DNA from: Adenophora triphylla var. japonica | Taxonomy: Eukaryota > Streptophyta > Magnoliopsida > Asterales > Campanulaceae | NCBI GenBank assembly: GCA_022495995.1 | Contig: JAFEMH010002322.1 | Span: 62,001 to 126,000 of the forward strand | Length of the DNA: 64,000 bases | Direction of reading: 5' to 3' | Part shown: in pieces, positions 44,193 through 53,399 of the stretch | Layout: the number at the start of each line of letters is the position of its first letter | Position numbering within the stretch: position 1 is the first letter of the stretch | Translations under genes and position numbers: made by a program | The notes under the pieces: generated by a model | Told to the model about the DNA's origin: nothing | What the model saw: the letters and a program-made list of their open reading frames with translations, nothing else | The model's database searches: none

Positions 44193-44960
44193 TTTTTTTT
44201 TTTTTTTTTTTAAAGAACCAGGACGACACCTGGGAGATTTTATTGATGAAAGAAAAAATTACAACAATGAGCGGGTATTTAAAAAGCCCAACTCTAAATC
44301 CAACGTAATTATAATATGAACCAAATCATCCCAGGCCAAACCAAGAAGCTATCTCGGCCAAACCAAACCATTTTGGCCCCAAAGATTCCTAAGTTGGCCC
44401 CAACCAAAACACCCTAAAACCCAAGCCACAACCACAGCCCCATCCAACTCCGCCCAGCCCATGACGCCAAGCCCAATCCACCATGGGAGCGGGCGCTCCA
44501 CCAGAAAAGGAGCAGACGCTCCCCAAAATCCTGCAACTCTTGGCGAATTCCAGCAGATTGGAGCGGTCGCTCCCCACCCATTGGAGCGAACGCTCCCCCA
44601 CAGCAGAAGCTAAAGCTGAAATTCACTGCAAAGCACGGCCAAGCCCCAACCATAGCATGGCCATGTACACCAGGAAAAATCAGCAATGGCCATGTATGTT
44701 GCACGGCGGAACCTTGCACTGTTGAAACTCCAAAACCATCAAACAACCTTTTTTGTTGCCCCAAGGTAAATCCTAGCAGCAATAAACCACCAAAACAACG
44801 CAAAAAGTAACCAAAGTCGACCCCTGTCTTGCCTTGATTTGACATGGTTTGCATGAACATGCTGCAAATCAAAACAAAGCCCTGTTGAATCACTAATTTG
44901 GCTGTGCACATCAGCAAAATTCCACCAGAAAAACCCATGAATCCAAAAAAGTGACCCATG

Positions 44961-45878
44961 TCAATGACGAACCACATATGTACCCCCATCATCAAACCGT
45001 AAAGCGTTTATCACCTCCCCAGGCAACTCACAGGCCATAGCATACCTCCTATGTTGACGATGGTCGTGTGCAACTGCTGCCAATCTGTCAGCCACTCCAT
45101 TTGCCTGTCTTAAAACATGTCGGATCCCGAAGCCACCCATTAAACGTCTGCACTCCCGAAGCTCATAAGTGCAACGCCACGGACCCGAATACTGACCTCT
45201 CAAAATTCCCACTGCCACCAACGAATCAGACTCCACCTGAACCGAGGTGAACTGAAGATCCCGGCATAGCTTCAACCCATCTCGGAGGGAAAAAATCTCC
45301 GCCTGCATGTTTGTGCCCATCCCATAGAAATTGGAAAAAGCACAGATGAAACCACCCCTCCAATCTCTAATTACCCCTCCTCCCGAACACTCTCCACGAA
45401 CTGATAAACCATCAGTATTGAGCATATAACCAAAATCACGCGAAGGCTCCCATCTCAATATTCGACTCTTCCTAATCTTCACCTCAGCTACCCTTAAACC
45501 CATGTTGACTAAAATATTACGACTTGCTGCTGTGGTTTTATCCTTGGGAATCATGAATGAGCACATATCCACTAAATCATTCTTAACCCCATCACTAATT
45601 GCCCTGCACTCCATCTGTTTGCCCTCAAAAATCATTTTACATCGCGCCTTCCATAAGCCCCAGCAAACAAACATCATTATTCCCATTCGAACCAATCCTA
45701 TTTGAGCTCTTTTTGATTGTCCCCCACACCAAACCTCCCATAAATGTTGGAAATTCGTGTATTGAAAACCGAACCCAAAGTACGATGACCAATGCTGCCA
45801 CAGGGAAATTGCCATCGTCGAATGAAGAAATAAATGCTCCCTAGTCTCCTGTAACCACCAGAAGGACAGCATACACAA
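44961..45878 (-). pseudogene. LINE copy A: end of zf-RVT region and RNase H
   Basis: 305-aa segment. It completes the zf-RVT region (HLFLHSTMAISLWQHW) and carries a C-terminal plant-type RNase H: LNTDGLSVRGECSGGGVIRD, MQAEIFSLRDGL, VQVESDSLVAVGIL, RQANGVADRLA (D-E-D-D order). The first D motif is TDGL rather than the usual TDGS seen in copy C. RNase H removes RNA from the hybrid after target-primed reverse transcription. Confidence 0.87.
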
Positions 45879-46861
45879 CGAGGAGGAATGCTAAAACCCC
45901 TTTCCTCCAACCGTGCCTCCACCGGAAGGCCATTGTGCATAAGTCTCCACCAGAATCCACTAACCTTAGCGGGAATATGCTTGTTCCAACTCTTAGCACC
46001 CCACTCCACCAACGGACTGCGAATCCTATGATGTTTCCACCAAGCAGCAGACTCAAAAGCCCCGGAACGAGTCAAAGTACATGACACCTTATCAGCCTCA
46101 TTCTCATCAATAGACACCCTCCTAATATTATCGTGCAAATGAACAGGAATATGAGGAAGTAAATCATCTAATACCATCAGCCCATCACGAACTAGCAAAC
46201 CATGATCGACAGGTCGAGGACCCCCAATCCGCTCATCACACCAATTATCCAACCAAAAACTGATGTCACCCTTACCAACAATCCATCTACTGCAATCCTC
46301 TATTTGTGGTAGAAAATTAGCTGCTGCTTTCCAAACATGCGAACTGGATTCTGAGGCATTCCACCCATACTTCTCACGAATGAAAGTAGCCCATAGAGAA
46401 TTACCATATACATCCACCCAAGCCAACTTGGCCAACATCGTGTCATTAACCTCCTTTAAAGATCTAACCCCCAAACCACCTTCCTGAATGGGCTTACACA
46501 CCTCCTGCCATGCTACCCATTGCGGACGCTTCTCACCTCCATTACTCCACAAGAAATTAGCCATAATACCCTCCAACTTCCTTATAACACCCTTAGGAAC
46601 CTTTAAAACTCCCATGGAATATATTGGAATGCTACAAAGAATAGATTTCAATAAAGTTAACTTACCTCCAAAAGACAGAAGATGAGCTTTCCACCCGTTA
46701 ACTCGCTTCATAACCTTAGCCTCCAACTCCGTAAAATGCACCCGTTGAATCCTTCCTTTGAACAGCGAAATACCAAGATACTTCAAAGGAAACTGTTGAT
46801 GCGTGCACCCTGACCACCTTCGGATGTTCTCAATCTCGAAGTTTCTCATCTTCTTCCCCAC
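45698..46861 (-). pseudogene. LINE copy A: RT C-terminus and zf-RVT region
   Basis: 387-aa segment: FPLKYLGISLFKG, WKAHLLSFGGKLTLLKSIL, the FLWSNGGEKRPQWVAWQEVC block, GGLGVRSLKEVNDTMLAKL, then FWLDNW and the zf-RVT-like AKVSGFWWRLMHNGLPVEAR...CVCCPSG. Plant L1 pattern. A frameshift near 45850 separates it from the RNase H part. Confidence 0.88.
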
Positions 46862-46984
46862 ATAAAAACCACTTTTCTCTAGATTTATAAGCTACCCGGA
46901 TGCACGCTCATATCTAGACAAAACACCCCGAAGACCTTCTATAGAACCCCTCCTGCCATTGCAAAAGATTAACATATCATCTGC

Positions 46985-47134
46985 ATATCAATTAGCATTT
47001 AGGGTTTAGGGTATATCAATTAGGGTTTAGGGTTTAGGGTATATCAATTAGCATTTAGGGTTTAGGGTTTAGGGTATATCAATTAGCATTTAGGGTTTAG
47101 GGTATATCAATTAGCATTTAGGGTTTAGGGTACA
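46985..47134. repeat. Telomere-like minisatellite, block 2
   Basis: Same units as block 1, between LINE copy A and a Stowaway MITE. Confidence 0.9.
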
Positions 47135-47402
47135 CTCCCTCCGTCCCATTAATATCTTCACCTTTTGCCATTTTGGGTGTCCCATTTAAAGCTTCACCTT
47201 TTCTTTTTTGGCAAAGAATCTTTACTATTCCACCCACTAATTCTCTCTCCTATTTTACTATTACACTCACAACATTTTTCAAATTTACTATTTCCTCCAC
47301 TCATTCTCTTTCCTATTTTACTATTACACTCATAACATTTTCTCCACCCTTAATTTGCGTGCCGAACCAAGAAGGATGAACTAATTACTGGGACGGAGGG
47401 AG
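47135..47402. mobile_element. Stowaway-like MITE inside the minisatellite
   Basis: CTCCCTCCGTCCCATTAATA ... ACTGGGACGGAGGGAG, inserted into the TATATCAATT spacer of a minisatellite unit (left flank GGGTACA, right flank TATCAATT). 268 bp. The spacer's TA repeats give many Stowaway targets. Confidence 0.88.
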
Positions 47403-47414
47403 TATCAATTAGGG

Positions 47415-48125
47415 TTTTTTTTTTAAACCAGGACGGTACCTGGGAGGATTTTATTGATAACAAAAATATGGTAATTACAAGAGGGGGACAACCAATCACT
47501 ATCAAAAGTGATTTGGAGCCTAAACCTCATCTTATCTATTACAACTTTCTTCCCTATCCAAATAGGATTATCTATCTTTCCTTTTACACTTAATAAACTT
47601 TTTCCTAAACTTAGAAACTGAATTTCTTTTCTATCCACTATCCATCTAACTACAAACAAGATTTCCAAAGCCCAAATAAACCGCATCTGGCCAATCCCAA
47701 TCGCAGCCAAAACAAACCGCATTAAGCTCACCTTAACTGTTGCCAAACTAACCATATCTAAAACCTCAATTAAAACCGCATTTAAGTCAACTGCATCCAA
47801 GCTAATTGCATCCCAGCCAACTGCATCTAAAACCATAATCACAACCAAAACCTCAGCCAAGGCCAAAACATTCGAAACCACATTCGAGACAGCCATTTCC
47901 AACTGCAACTAGCCTAACTGCAGCCAAATTAACACCTGTTGCACTATCAAACGCAACCTATCCATATTTGCTTTCTTTACCAACCCAAACTCACTATCCA
48001 TTTTTATATACAAAATTCTATATACGACATCAGACAGATTGGTCAAGGACTTCCAAACCATATAACCATTTGAATCCATAAACCAAATATTCACTTTCTT
48101 GGTTTCTGCAATATTCAGCAAGATG
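47415..48125 (-). mobile_element. L1-type LINE copy B, 3' fragment
   Basis: The T-run 47415-47424 is the poly(A) tail, followed by AAACCAGGACGGTACCTGGG, the same 3'-terminal hairpin as in copies A and C. About 700 bp, mostly 3' non-coding sequence with degenerate repeats of the form AACTGCATCCAAGC (47690-47930); these yield a 161-aa low-complexity frame that is not a gene. Flanks TATCAATTAGGG and ATCAATTAGGG suggest a target duplication. Confidence 0.82.
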
Positions 48126-48465
48126 ATCAATTAGGGTTTAGGGTTTAGGGTATATCAATTAGCATTTAGGGTTTAGGGTATATCAATTAGGGTTTAGGGT
48201 TTAGGGTATATCAATTAGCATTTAGGGTTTAGGGTATATCAATTAGCATTTAGGGTTTAGGGTTTAGGGTATATCAATTAGGGTTTAGGGTATATCAATT
48301 AGCATTTAGGGTTTAGGGTATATCAATTAGGGTTTAGGGTTTAGGGTATATCAATTAGCATTTAGGGTTTAGGGTATATCAATTAGCATTTAGGGTTTAG
48401 GGTATATCAATTAGGGATTAGGGTTTATGGATATCAATTAGGGTTTAGGGTTTAGGGTATATCAA
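48126..48465. repeat. Telomere-like minisatellite, block 3
   Basis: About a dozen units, alternating single and double TTTAGGG between the TATATCAATTAG spacers. An alternation of CATTTAGGG and GGTTTAGGG unit starts suggests a higher-order repeat of two to three units. Confidence 0.9.
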
Positions 48466-50042
48466 TTTTTTTAAAAAGAACCAGGACGACACCTGGGAAA
48501 TTTTATTGATGAATAATAATTACAACAATGAGTTGGAATAAATTGCCCAACTCTATAACCAAATCAACCCATAATAAGCCCAAAACAACCCATACCAAGC
48601 CCAACAGCCAAACTTGGTCCAAACTGGCCCAAAAAACAAGCCCAGATGAGAGCCCACCCAAGACACCAAGGGCGGCCGCACAAGCATGCCGTGGCACCAA
48701 GGCGATCGCACAAGGCCAAGGGCGGCCGCACAAGTCAGGCCGAAGGACTTGGGCGACCGCACAAAACCTTAGGGCGATCGCCCAAAGAGGCCAGATCAGT
48801 CAGAAACCTTAATCTGCAGCAGCCCAAGGCATAACCAGCAAAACACCAGCAGTAACAAACATGGCTTGCCTTATCTAACATGACCATATTGATTCCACCA
48901 GCCAACCATTGAATCCCAATCAAATAACCCATATCAATGACGATCGACATAAGTACCCCCCTCATCAAAACCTTAAAGCATTTATCACCTCCCTCGGCAA
49001 TTCACTAGCAATGGCATATCTCATATTTTGTCGATGAACATGAGCACATGCTGCAAGCCTATCCGCCACACCATTAACTTCCCTTAACACGTGTCTAATG
49101 TTGAAACCACCCATTAGGCCACTACATTCCCTTAGCTCATACGAATATCGCCAAGGCCCAGAAAAATGGCCTCGCAATATCCCCACAGCCACCAGCGAGT
49201 CAGATTCCACCTGCACCGAAGTTAATTGAATATCCCTACATAACCTTAGACCATCACGAAGGGCAAAAATCTCTGCCTGCATATTAGTGCCCATCCCGTA
49301 AAAATTGGAATAAGCCCCAATAAAACCACCCCTCCAATCTCTAATGACTCCTCCTCCCAAACACTCGCCATGAATCAAAGAACCATCCGTATTGAGTGTG
49401 CAGAAGTAATCACGCGCAGGCTCCCATCTTAATGTTCTAACCTTCCTATGGTTTACTTCCACCACCCTTAATCCCAAGTTCGTTAAAATATTTCGGGCCT
49501 CTGCTGTTGGTTTTCCTTTGGGAACCAAATAAGAACACATATCCAACAATGCATGTTGGACTCCATCAATAATCGAACCACATTCCATCTGCTTCCCCGT
49601 AAATACCATGTTACAACGGGCTTTCCACAATCCCCAGCAGACAAAAATCATAGTACCAATACGAACTAAGCCCAACTGAGATCTCCGTGATTGACCACCA
49701 CACCATGTTGCCCAAAGTTGATGGAAATCCACATACTGAGCCCCAATCCCGAAGAAAGAAGCCCAATGCTTCCATAACGAACAAGCCATCGTCGAATGCA
49801 AAAATAAATGATCTAAGGTCTCCCTGTTGTTACTGGAAGGGCAACATACACAACGAAGAGGAATATTGAAACCCCTCGCCTCCAATCTAGCGTCCACCGG
49901 GAGACCATTATGCATTAATCTCCACCAAAACCCGCTAACTTTGGTAGGAGTGTGCTTGTGCCAAATCTTGGCACCCCAATCCACCAATGGACTCCGAGTA
50001 CGATGATATTCCCACCAAGCCGCAGTCTCAAACAACCCCGAC
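48466..50042 (-). mobile_element. L1-type LINE copy C (5'-truncated)
   Basis: Short A tail (T-run 48466-48472) next to the AACCAGGACGACACCTGGG hairpin. The flanks give a duplication TTAGGGTATATCAA (48453-48465 and 50043-50056). It carries an intact 3' coding end (zf-RVT and RNase H) and a 3' non-coding part with five GGGCGNNCGC motifs (48670-48783). Confidence 0.9.
48965..50042 (-). CDS. LINE copy C: zf-RVT region and RNase H
   Basis: About 358 aa open, without stops: FETAAWWEYHRTRSPLVDW, VSGFWWRLMHNGLPVDAR, CVCCPSSNNRETLDHLFLH, then RNase H with LNTDGSLIHGECLGGGVIRD, MQAEIFALRDGLRL, VQVESDSLVAVGIL and LREVNGVADRLA. The ORF formally runs into the minisatellite (to 50056), so its apparent start is not native. 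It is a better preserved version of the copy A RNase H. Confidence 0.87.
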
Positions 50043-50320
50043 TTAGGGTATATCAATTAGGGTTTAGGGTTTAGGGTATATTAATTAGCATTTAGGGTTT
50101 AGGGTATATCAATTAGGGTTTAGGGTTTAGGGTATATCAATTAGCATTTAGGGTTTAGGGTATATCAATTAGGGTTTAGGGTTTAGGGTATATCAATTAG
50201 CATTTAGGGTTTAGGGTATATCAATTAGGATTTAGGGTATATCAATTAGGGTTTAAGATTTAGGGTATATCAATTAGAGTTTAGGATTTAGGGTATATCA
50301 ATTAGGGTTTAGGATTTAGG

Positions 50321-50329
<9 letters not shown>
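50043..50329. repeat. Telomere-like minisatellite, block 4
   Basis: Same units, degenerating to the right (GGATTTAGGG, GTTTAAGATTTAGGG) and ending in an (AT)n run at 50325-50355. Confidence 0.9.
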
Positions 50330-50359
<30 letters not shown>

Positions 50360-51170
50360 CCTATATCCTAAACCCTAAATCTTAAATATAGATTTAGGGT
50401 TTAGGGTTTAGTCTAAATATGATATTTTAACAAAATTATCTTAATATTTATTTTGGAAAGGAGAGTATAATAATTTTAAATTAGTGACAAAATATTCATT
50501 TTGGATAGGAGGGTATATCAATTTTAAATTAGATAAATTTTAAATATATTTCATAAATTTATATATATATCTAAAATTGCCACTTATTTTTATTATTTGT
50601 CAAAAATAAATAATATTTTCTATGCAAAATAAAAAATATAATATTAAGATGCTATTTATTTCTCAAAAAAAAAAAAATAGAAATTGGCCTTGGCTCGGAT
50701 GTGGCCTTGCCTTGGCTGGCCGTGGCCTTGAGGATTGGCCGGCTATGGCTCGGCCTTAGCCTTGGGATTGGCCGGCCATGGCCTTGGCCGTGGCCATGGG
50801 AGGTTATCCCACATTGAAAAAAAAATAAAACTTACATGATCTAGCCTCTATATAATGAGGCTCAAGCGAAGGTTTTATATTGTTTTTGGGCTGTGGGCAA
50901 ATGGCCAAGGCTTTGGACAATTGGGCTTGGATAAATTTAGTTAAAATTTTATTTTAAAATCCTAATCCGGTTATAACCGCCGGTTATTTAAACGGTTATA
51001 ACCGGTTAAATAATCGACGGTTATAACCGCCGGTTAACCGTCGGTTAGCTGGTTTGAAAAATCTTTAACCTTAACCGAACCGGTTAACCGTCGGTTTCGG
51101 TTAAACCGGTTAACGGGTTTGACCGGTTAAAAACCGCCGATTAACCGGTTCCGGTTAGATTTTGGACACG
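50330..51170. repeat. Right arm of the fold-back element
   Basis: Mirror of the left arm: AT-rich with inverted CCTAAACCC / GGGTTTAGG, then CCTTGGCC-rich sequence 50683-50800 with GGTTATCCCACATTGAAA, then CCGGTTATAACC and CGGTTAACCGG motifs to TTTGGACACG. Confidence 0.75.
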
Positions 51171-51389
51171 TCTATTCCTTCATTTGTGTTTGTTAGCTTC
51201 CTTCCACTTTTTTTTCTTCCCCTAATTATACTTATTGCTACAGTTTTCTTATGATTCATTCTACGAATATGAATGATTGAAAACAAAAGTTAGCCTAGAT
51301 TTAACTAAGTGACGAAGTTCACGGCAGAATAAAATGGAAGAGAAATAGTGGGTGTAGAGGAAAATAGGGGCAAGAACAGTAACAGTAAA
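51171..51389. other. Short spacer
   Basis: No feature seen between the fold-back element and the Tourist-like MITE. Confidence 0.5.
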
Positions 51390-51392
51390 TAA

Positions 51393-51627
51393 GGGCTCGT
51401 TTGGTAGGTCGATAGGATTAGCATGTATTAATAAGGATGAGGTTATTAATCCAGGGATTAATAATATCACCCTTTTTTTAGGATAAATAAGAAGGGGATA
51501 AGAGGTGTTCAGATGCTTATCTGGGTTGTACTTTGGATAATTACTACGATTACATTTAATCTACCAAACATACTTTTATTGGACTAATAATCCTATCCGA
51601 TCATTTATCGACCTATCAAACGGCCCC
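51393..51627. mobile_element. Tourist-like (PIF/Harbinger) MITE
   Basis: GGGCTCGTTTGGTAGGTCGA ... TCGACCTATCAAACGGCCCC, inverted ends with TAA on both sides (51390-51392, 51628-51630). 235 bp, non-coding. Confidence 0.85.
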
Positions 51628-51713
51628 TAAAAGTAACGGGTACCCATGTCTTTTTTTTTGTATGAATTGAAACAAAAATGAGCAAGAATTAGAATGTACA
51701 GAGATCAGGCCTG

Positions 51714-52536
51714 TGAACGGTATAAACCGAGGTACGAATGTGGATCTGTGGCCGGGCAAGGCCTATTGGATTGGGCCCAAAATATAATCCATACAAGTCT
51801 CAATTATGACAAAGGGAGTGGGCTTTCTCTACCTTTGCTCGACTTACTTTCTCGTCACTCCCACTATGTCGACATATACATAGAATAACGTATAATGATT
51901 GAGGCCCAAGAGAACCGTATGCTGACAAGGCACAAATCTCATATGTCGAGCAAGGTATCCAACAATGCCGAGCAAAGCCTCCTTTAAATACGAAGAGCCC
52001 CTCCTCGGTTTACATATAATGCAAGGAAATGGGCTTCCCCATCCTTATAATTCTCTTCCTCGGCTCAATGTAGGCCGATCAGGCCATTTACGACAAGGAA
52101 GCCCGTCTCCAAAGGCGCACTTGCAGATTGCTATTATCCAATCTTATTCAAATAAGGAATGTGAACAGTTATAATCCCCTAGGATTATAATCTTATCTCA
52201 CATGCTTTCTTATTCAACAAGGACTGAACAGTTATAATCCTTCTAGGATTATAACATCCCCACCTACGAATTCATATTCAACAAGGATTCTACAATGCTA
52301 TTCATATATATACAAGCCATAATTCACATTATTTTGGTAATCTATCTTTTGACTCTAAACTCTTGTCAATTGATTTCTCTCTCTAAACACAAATACTTAC
52401 TCTCACGCCGGAGGGCCTTCGCCGGTGAAGCCCCGGCTTAGTTTAAGTGTCTGATCATCTTTTTCAGGCTATTCAATCATCCAGGATACAACCTGCCGCT
52501 AGATTTGGGCTGATCCAAACATTTTTTGCATCATCA
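51714..52536 (+). repeat. 5' LTR of element A2
   Basis: 823 bp, homologous to the reverse complement of 5832-6609. TATATATACAAGCC (about 52305) is the TATA region. Shared end motifs define both boundaries. Confidence 0.8.
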
Positions 52537-52615
52537 GTTTGGTTCCATTGCTGGGAAGCGATTCGAAACACCCATTGAATAGCTTGAAAAATTCTGCTCT
52601 AATCTCCTAATCCTA

Positions 52616-53399
52616 ATGGAAGACAGAAGTACTGCCAGTGTTACTCCTGAACACGATAACGTTCTTGAGGAAGAGACTCATAGCAATACTAGGACTGCTT
52701 TTTCTTTTCCTAATGGGGAACTGCCTCCTCCACCACCACCACCGCTGATTGATGGGCTACAGCCCTAGGAATGAATCTGCGTTCTAGGGGACAGCCGGTA
52801 ACTGACACAGTGCAGATGAATCCTCCTCGTCGTCGGCGTCGAGGAAGGCCTGCCGGCAGCCAGACGACGAGGAATGTTGCCCAAGGAGGAACTGGGGTTT
52901 TCCCCCCCCCTACACAGGTTGATCGCAGAACTCTACTGCATCAATAGATGGAAACTTTGCAACGCATTTATGAAACTCAAAATGCCTTGCTTCAATTAGA
53001 TCCTAAACATTCTCTGGCTGAGTTCGTAAGGCCTACGAGGACTGAAAATTCCCTTAGAGGGCATAGTCAGGTTGACAGGTGTGGTAGTCAGGGTAATAGA
53101 GCAAATCTTCCACGTGGCCAATATCCCCCTCACCATGACATCTCTAATAGATCTAGACAAAACCCCCAAGATGTCCCTCCTCGTCATAAGGCACATGGGA
53201 ATGGAAACATAAGGAATAGGGTAGACTTGAGAAGTCATTTGAACCACCCAATGGAACAGAAGGTTGATTCTGCTGACTTGAGAGCAAGGCTTTGTCAGGC
53301 CAGACAAAAATCCCCTCCTCGTCATAACCCCTCTCCTCGACACAGGAACCCTCCTCATCGTAGGAGCCATATTCGGCCGAGGAGCCCTCCCCGTCATAG
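52616..53399 (+). pseudogene. Gag fragment of element A2
   Basis: ATG at 52616 (MEDRSTASVTPEHDNV), a Pro-run, then stops at about 52769 and 52945. From 52948 the frame METLQRIYETQNALLQLDP parallels METLQRMYETQAALLQLDP of element A, followed by the Arg/Pro/His-rich region. Truncated by the copia junction. Confidence 0.88.

Larger units (their letters stand above)
44193..46984 (-). mobile_element. L1-type LINE copy A (5'-truncated) in the minisatellite
   Basis: The T-run 44193-44211 is the poly(A) tail (minus strand). The 5' truncation falls at the YADDM catalytic box of the RT (46984), where the minisatellite resumes. Flanks both read ATATCAATTA, a likely target duplication. Coding: RT C-terminus/zf-RVT region and RNase H. 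The non-coding 3' part has four short imperfect palindromes (44486-44596) and a conserved terminal hairpin (44215-44235). Confidence 0.92.
42909..51170. mobile_element. Fold-back (hAT-like) element with telomere-like minisatellite core
   Basis: Outer ends CGTGTCCAAA (42909) and TTTGGACACG (51170) are inverted. Moving inward both arms show the same zones in mirror order: GGTTAACCG/CCGGTTATAACC-rich; AAGGCCAAGG or its complement CCTTGGCC with AATGTGGGATAAC; AT-rich with AATAAAAATAAGTGGCAAT and AAATATTAAGATAATTTTG; then TTTAGGG minisatellite. The core is split by three L1 copies and one MITE; without them it would be about 2.9 kb. Terminal GTGTCCAAA with GGTTAACC subterminal motifs resembles plant hAT-type MITEs, but no 8-bp duplication was found. 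No transposase. Confidence 0.75.
51714..53399 (+). mobile_element. Gypsy element A2: 5' LTR, leader and gag fragment
   Basis: Same family as element A. LTR 51714-52536 (TGAACGG ... GCATCATCA), then GTTTGGTTCCATTGCTGGGA and a gag start. It is cut at 53399 where an inverted copia LTR begins; protease and pol are absent from this window. Confidence 0.85.

Noticed and set aside
47423..47908. 161-aa minus-strand ORF
   Set aside because: Low-complexity translation of degenerate AACTGCATCCAAG repeats in the 3' non-coding part of LINE copy B.
43879..50329. A true telomere or interstitial telomere from chromosome fusion
   Set aside because: The TTTAGGG heptamers never occur in long pure runs; each one to three are followed by the TATATCAATTAG spacer, and the array lies between inverted arms of a mobile element.
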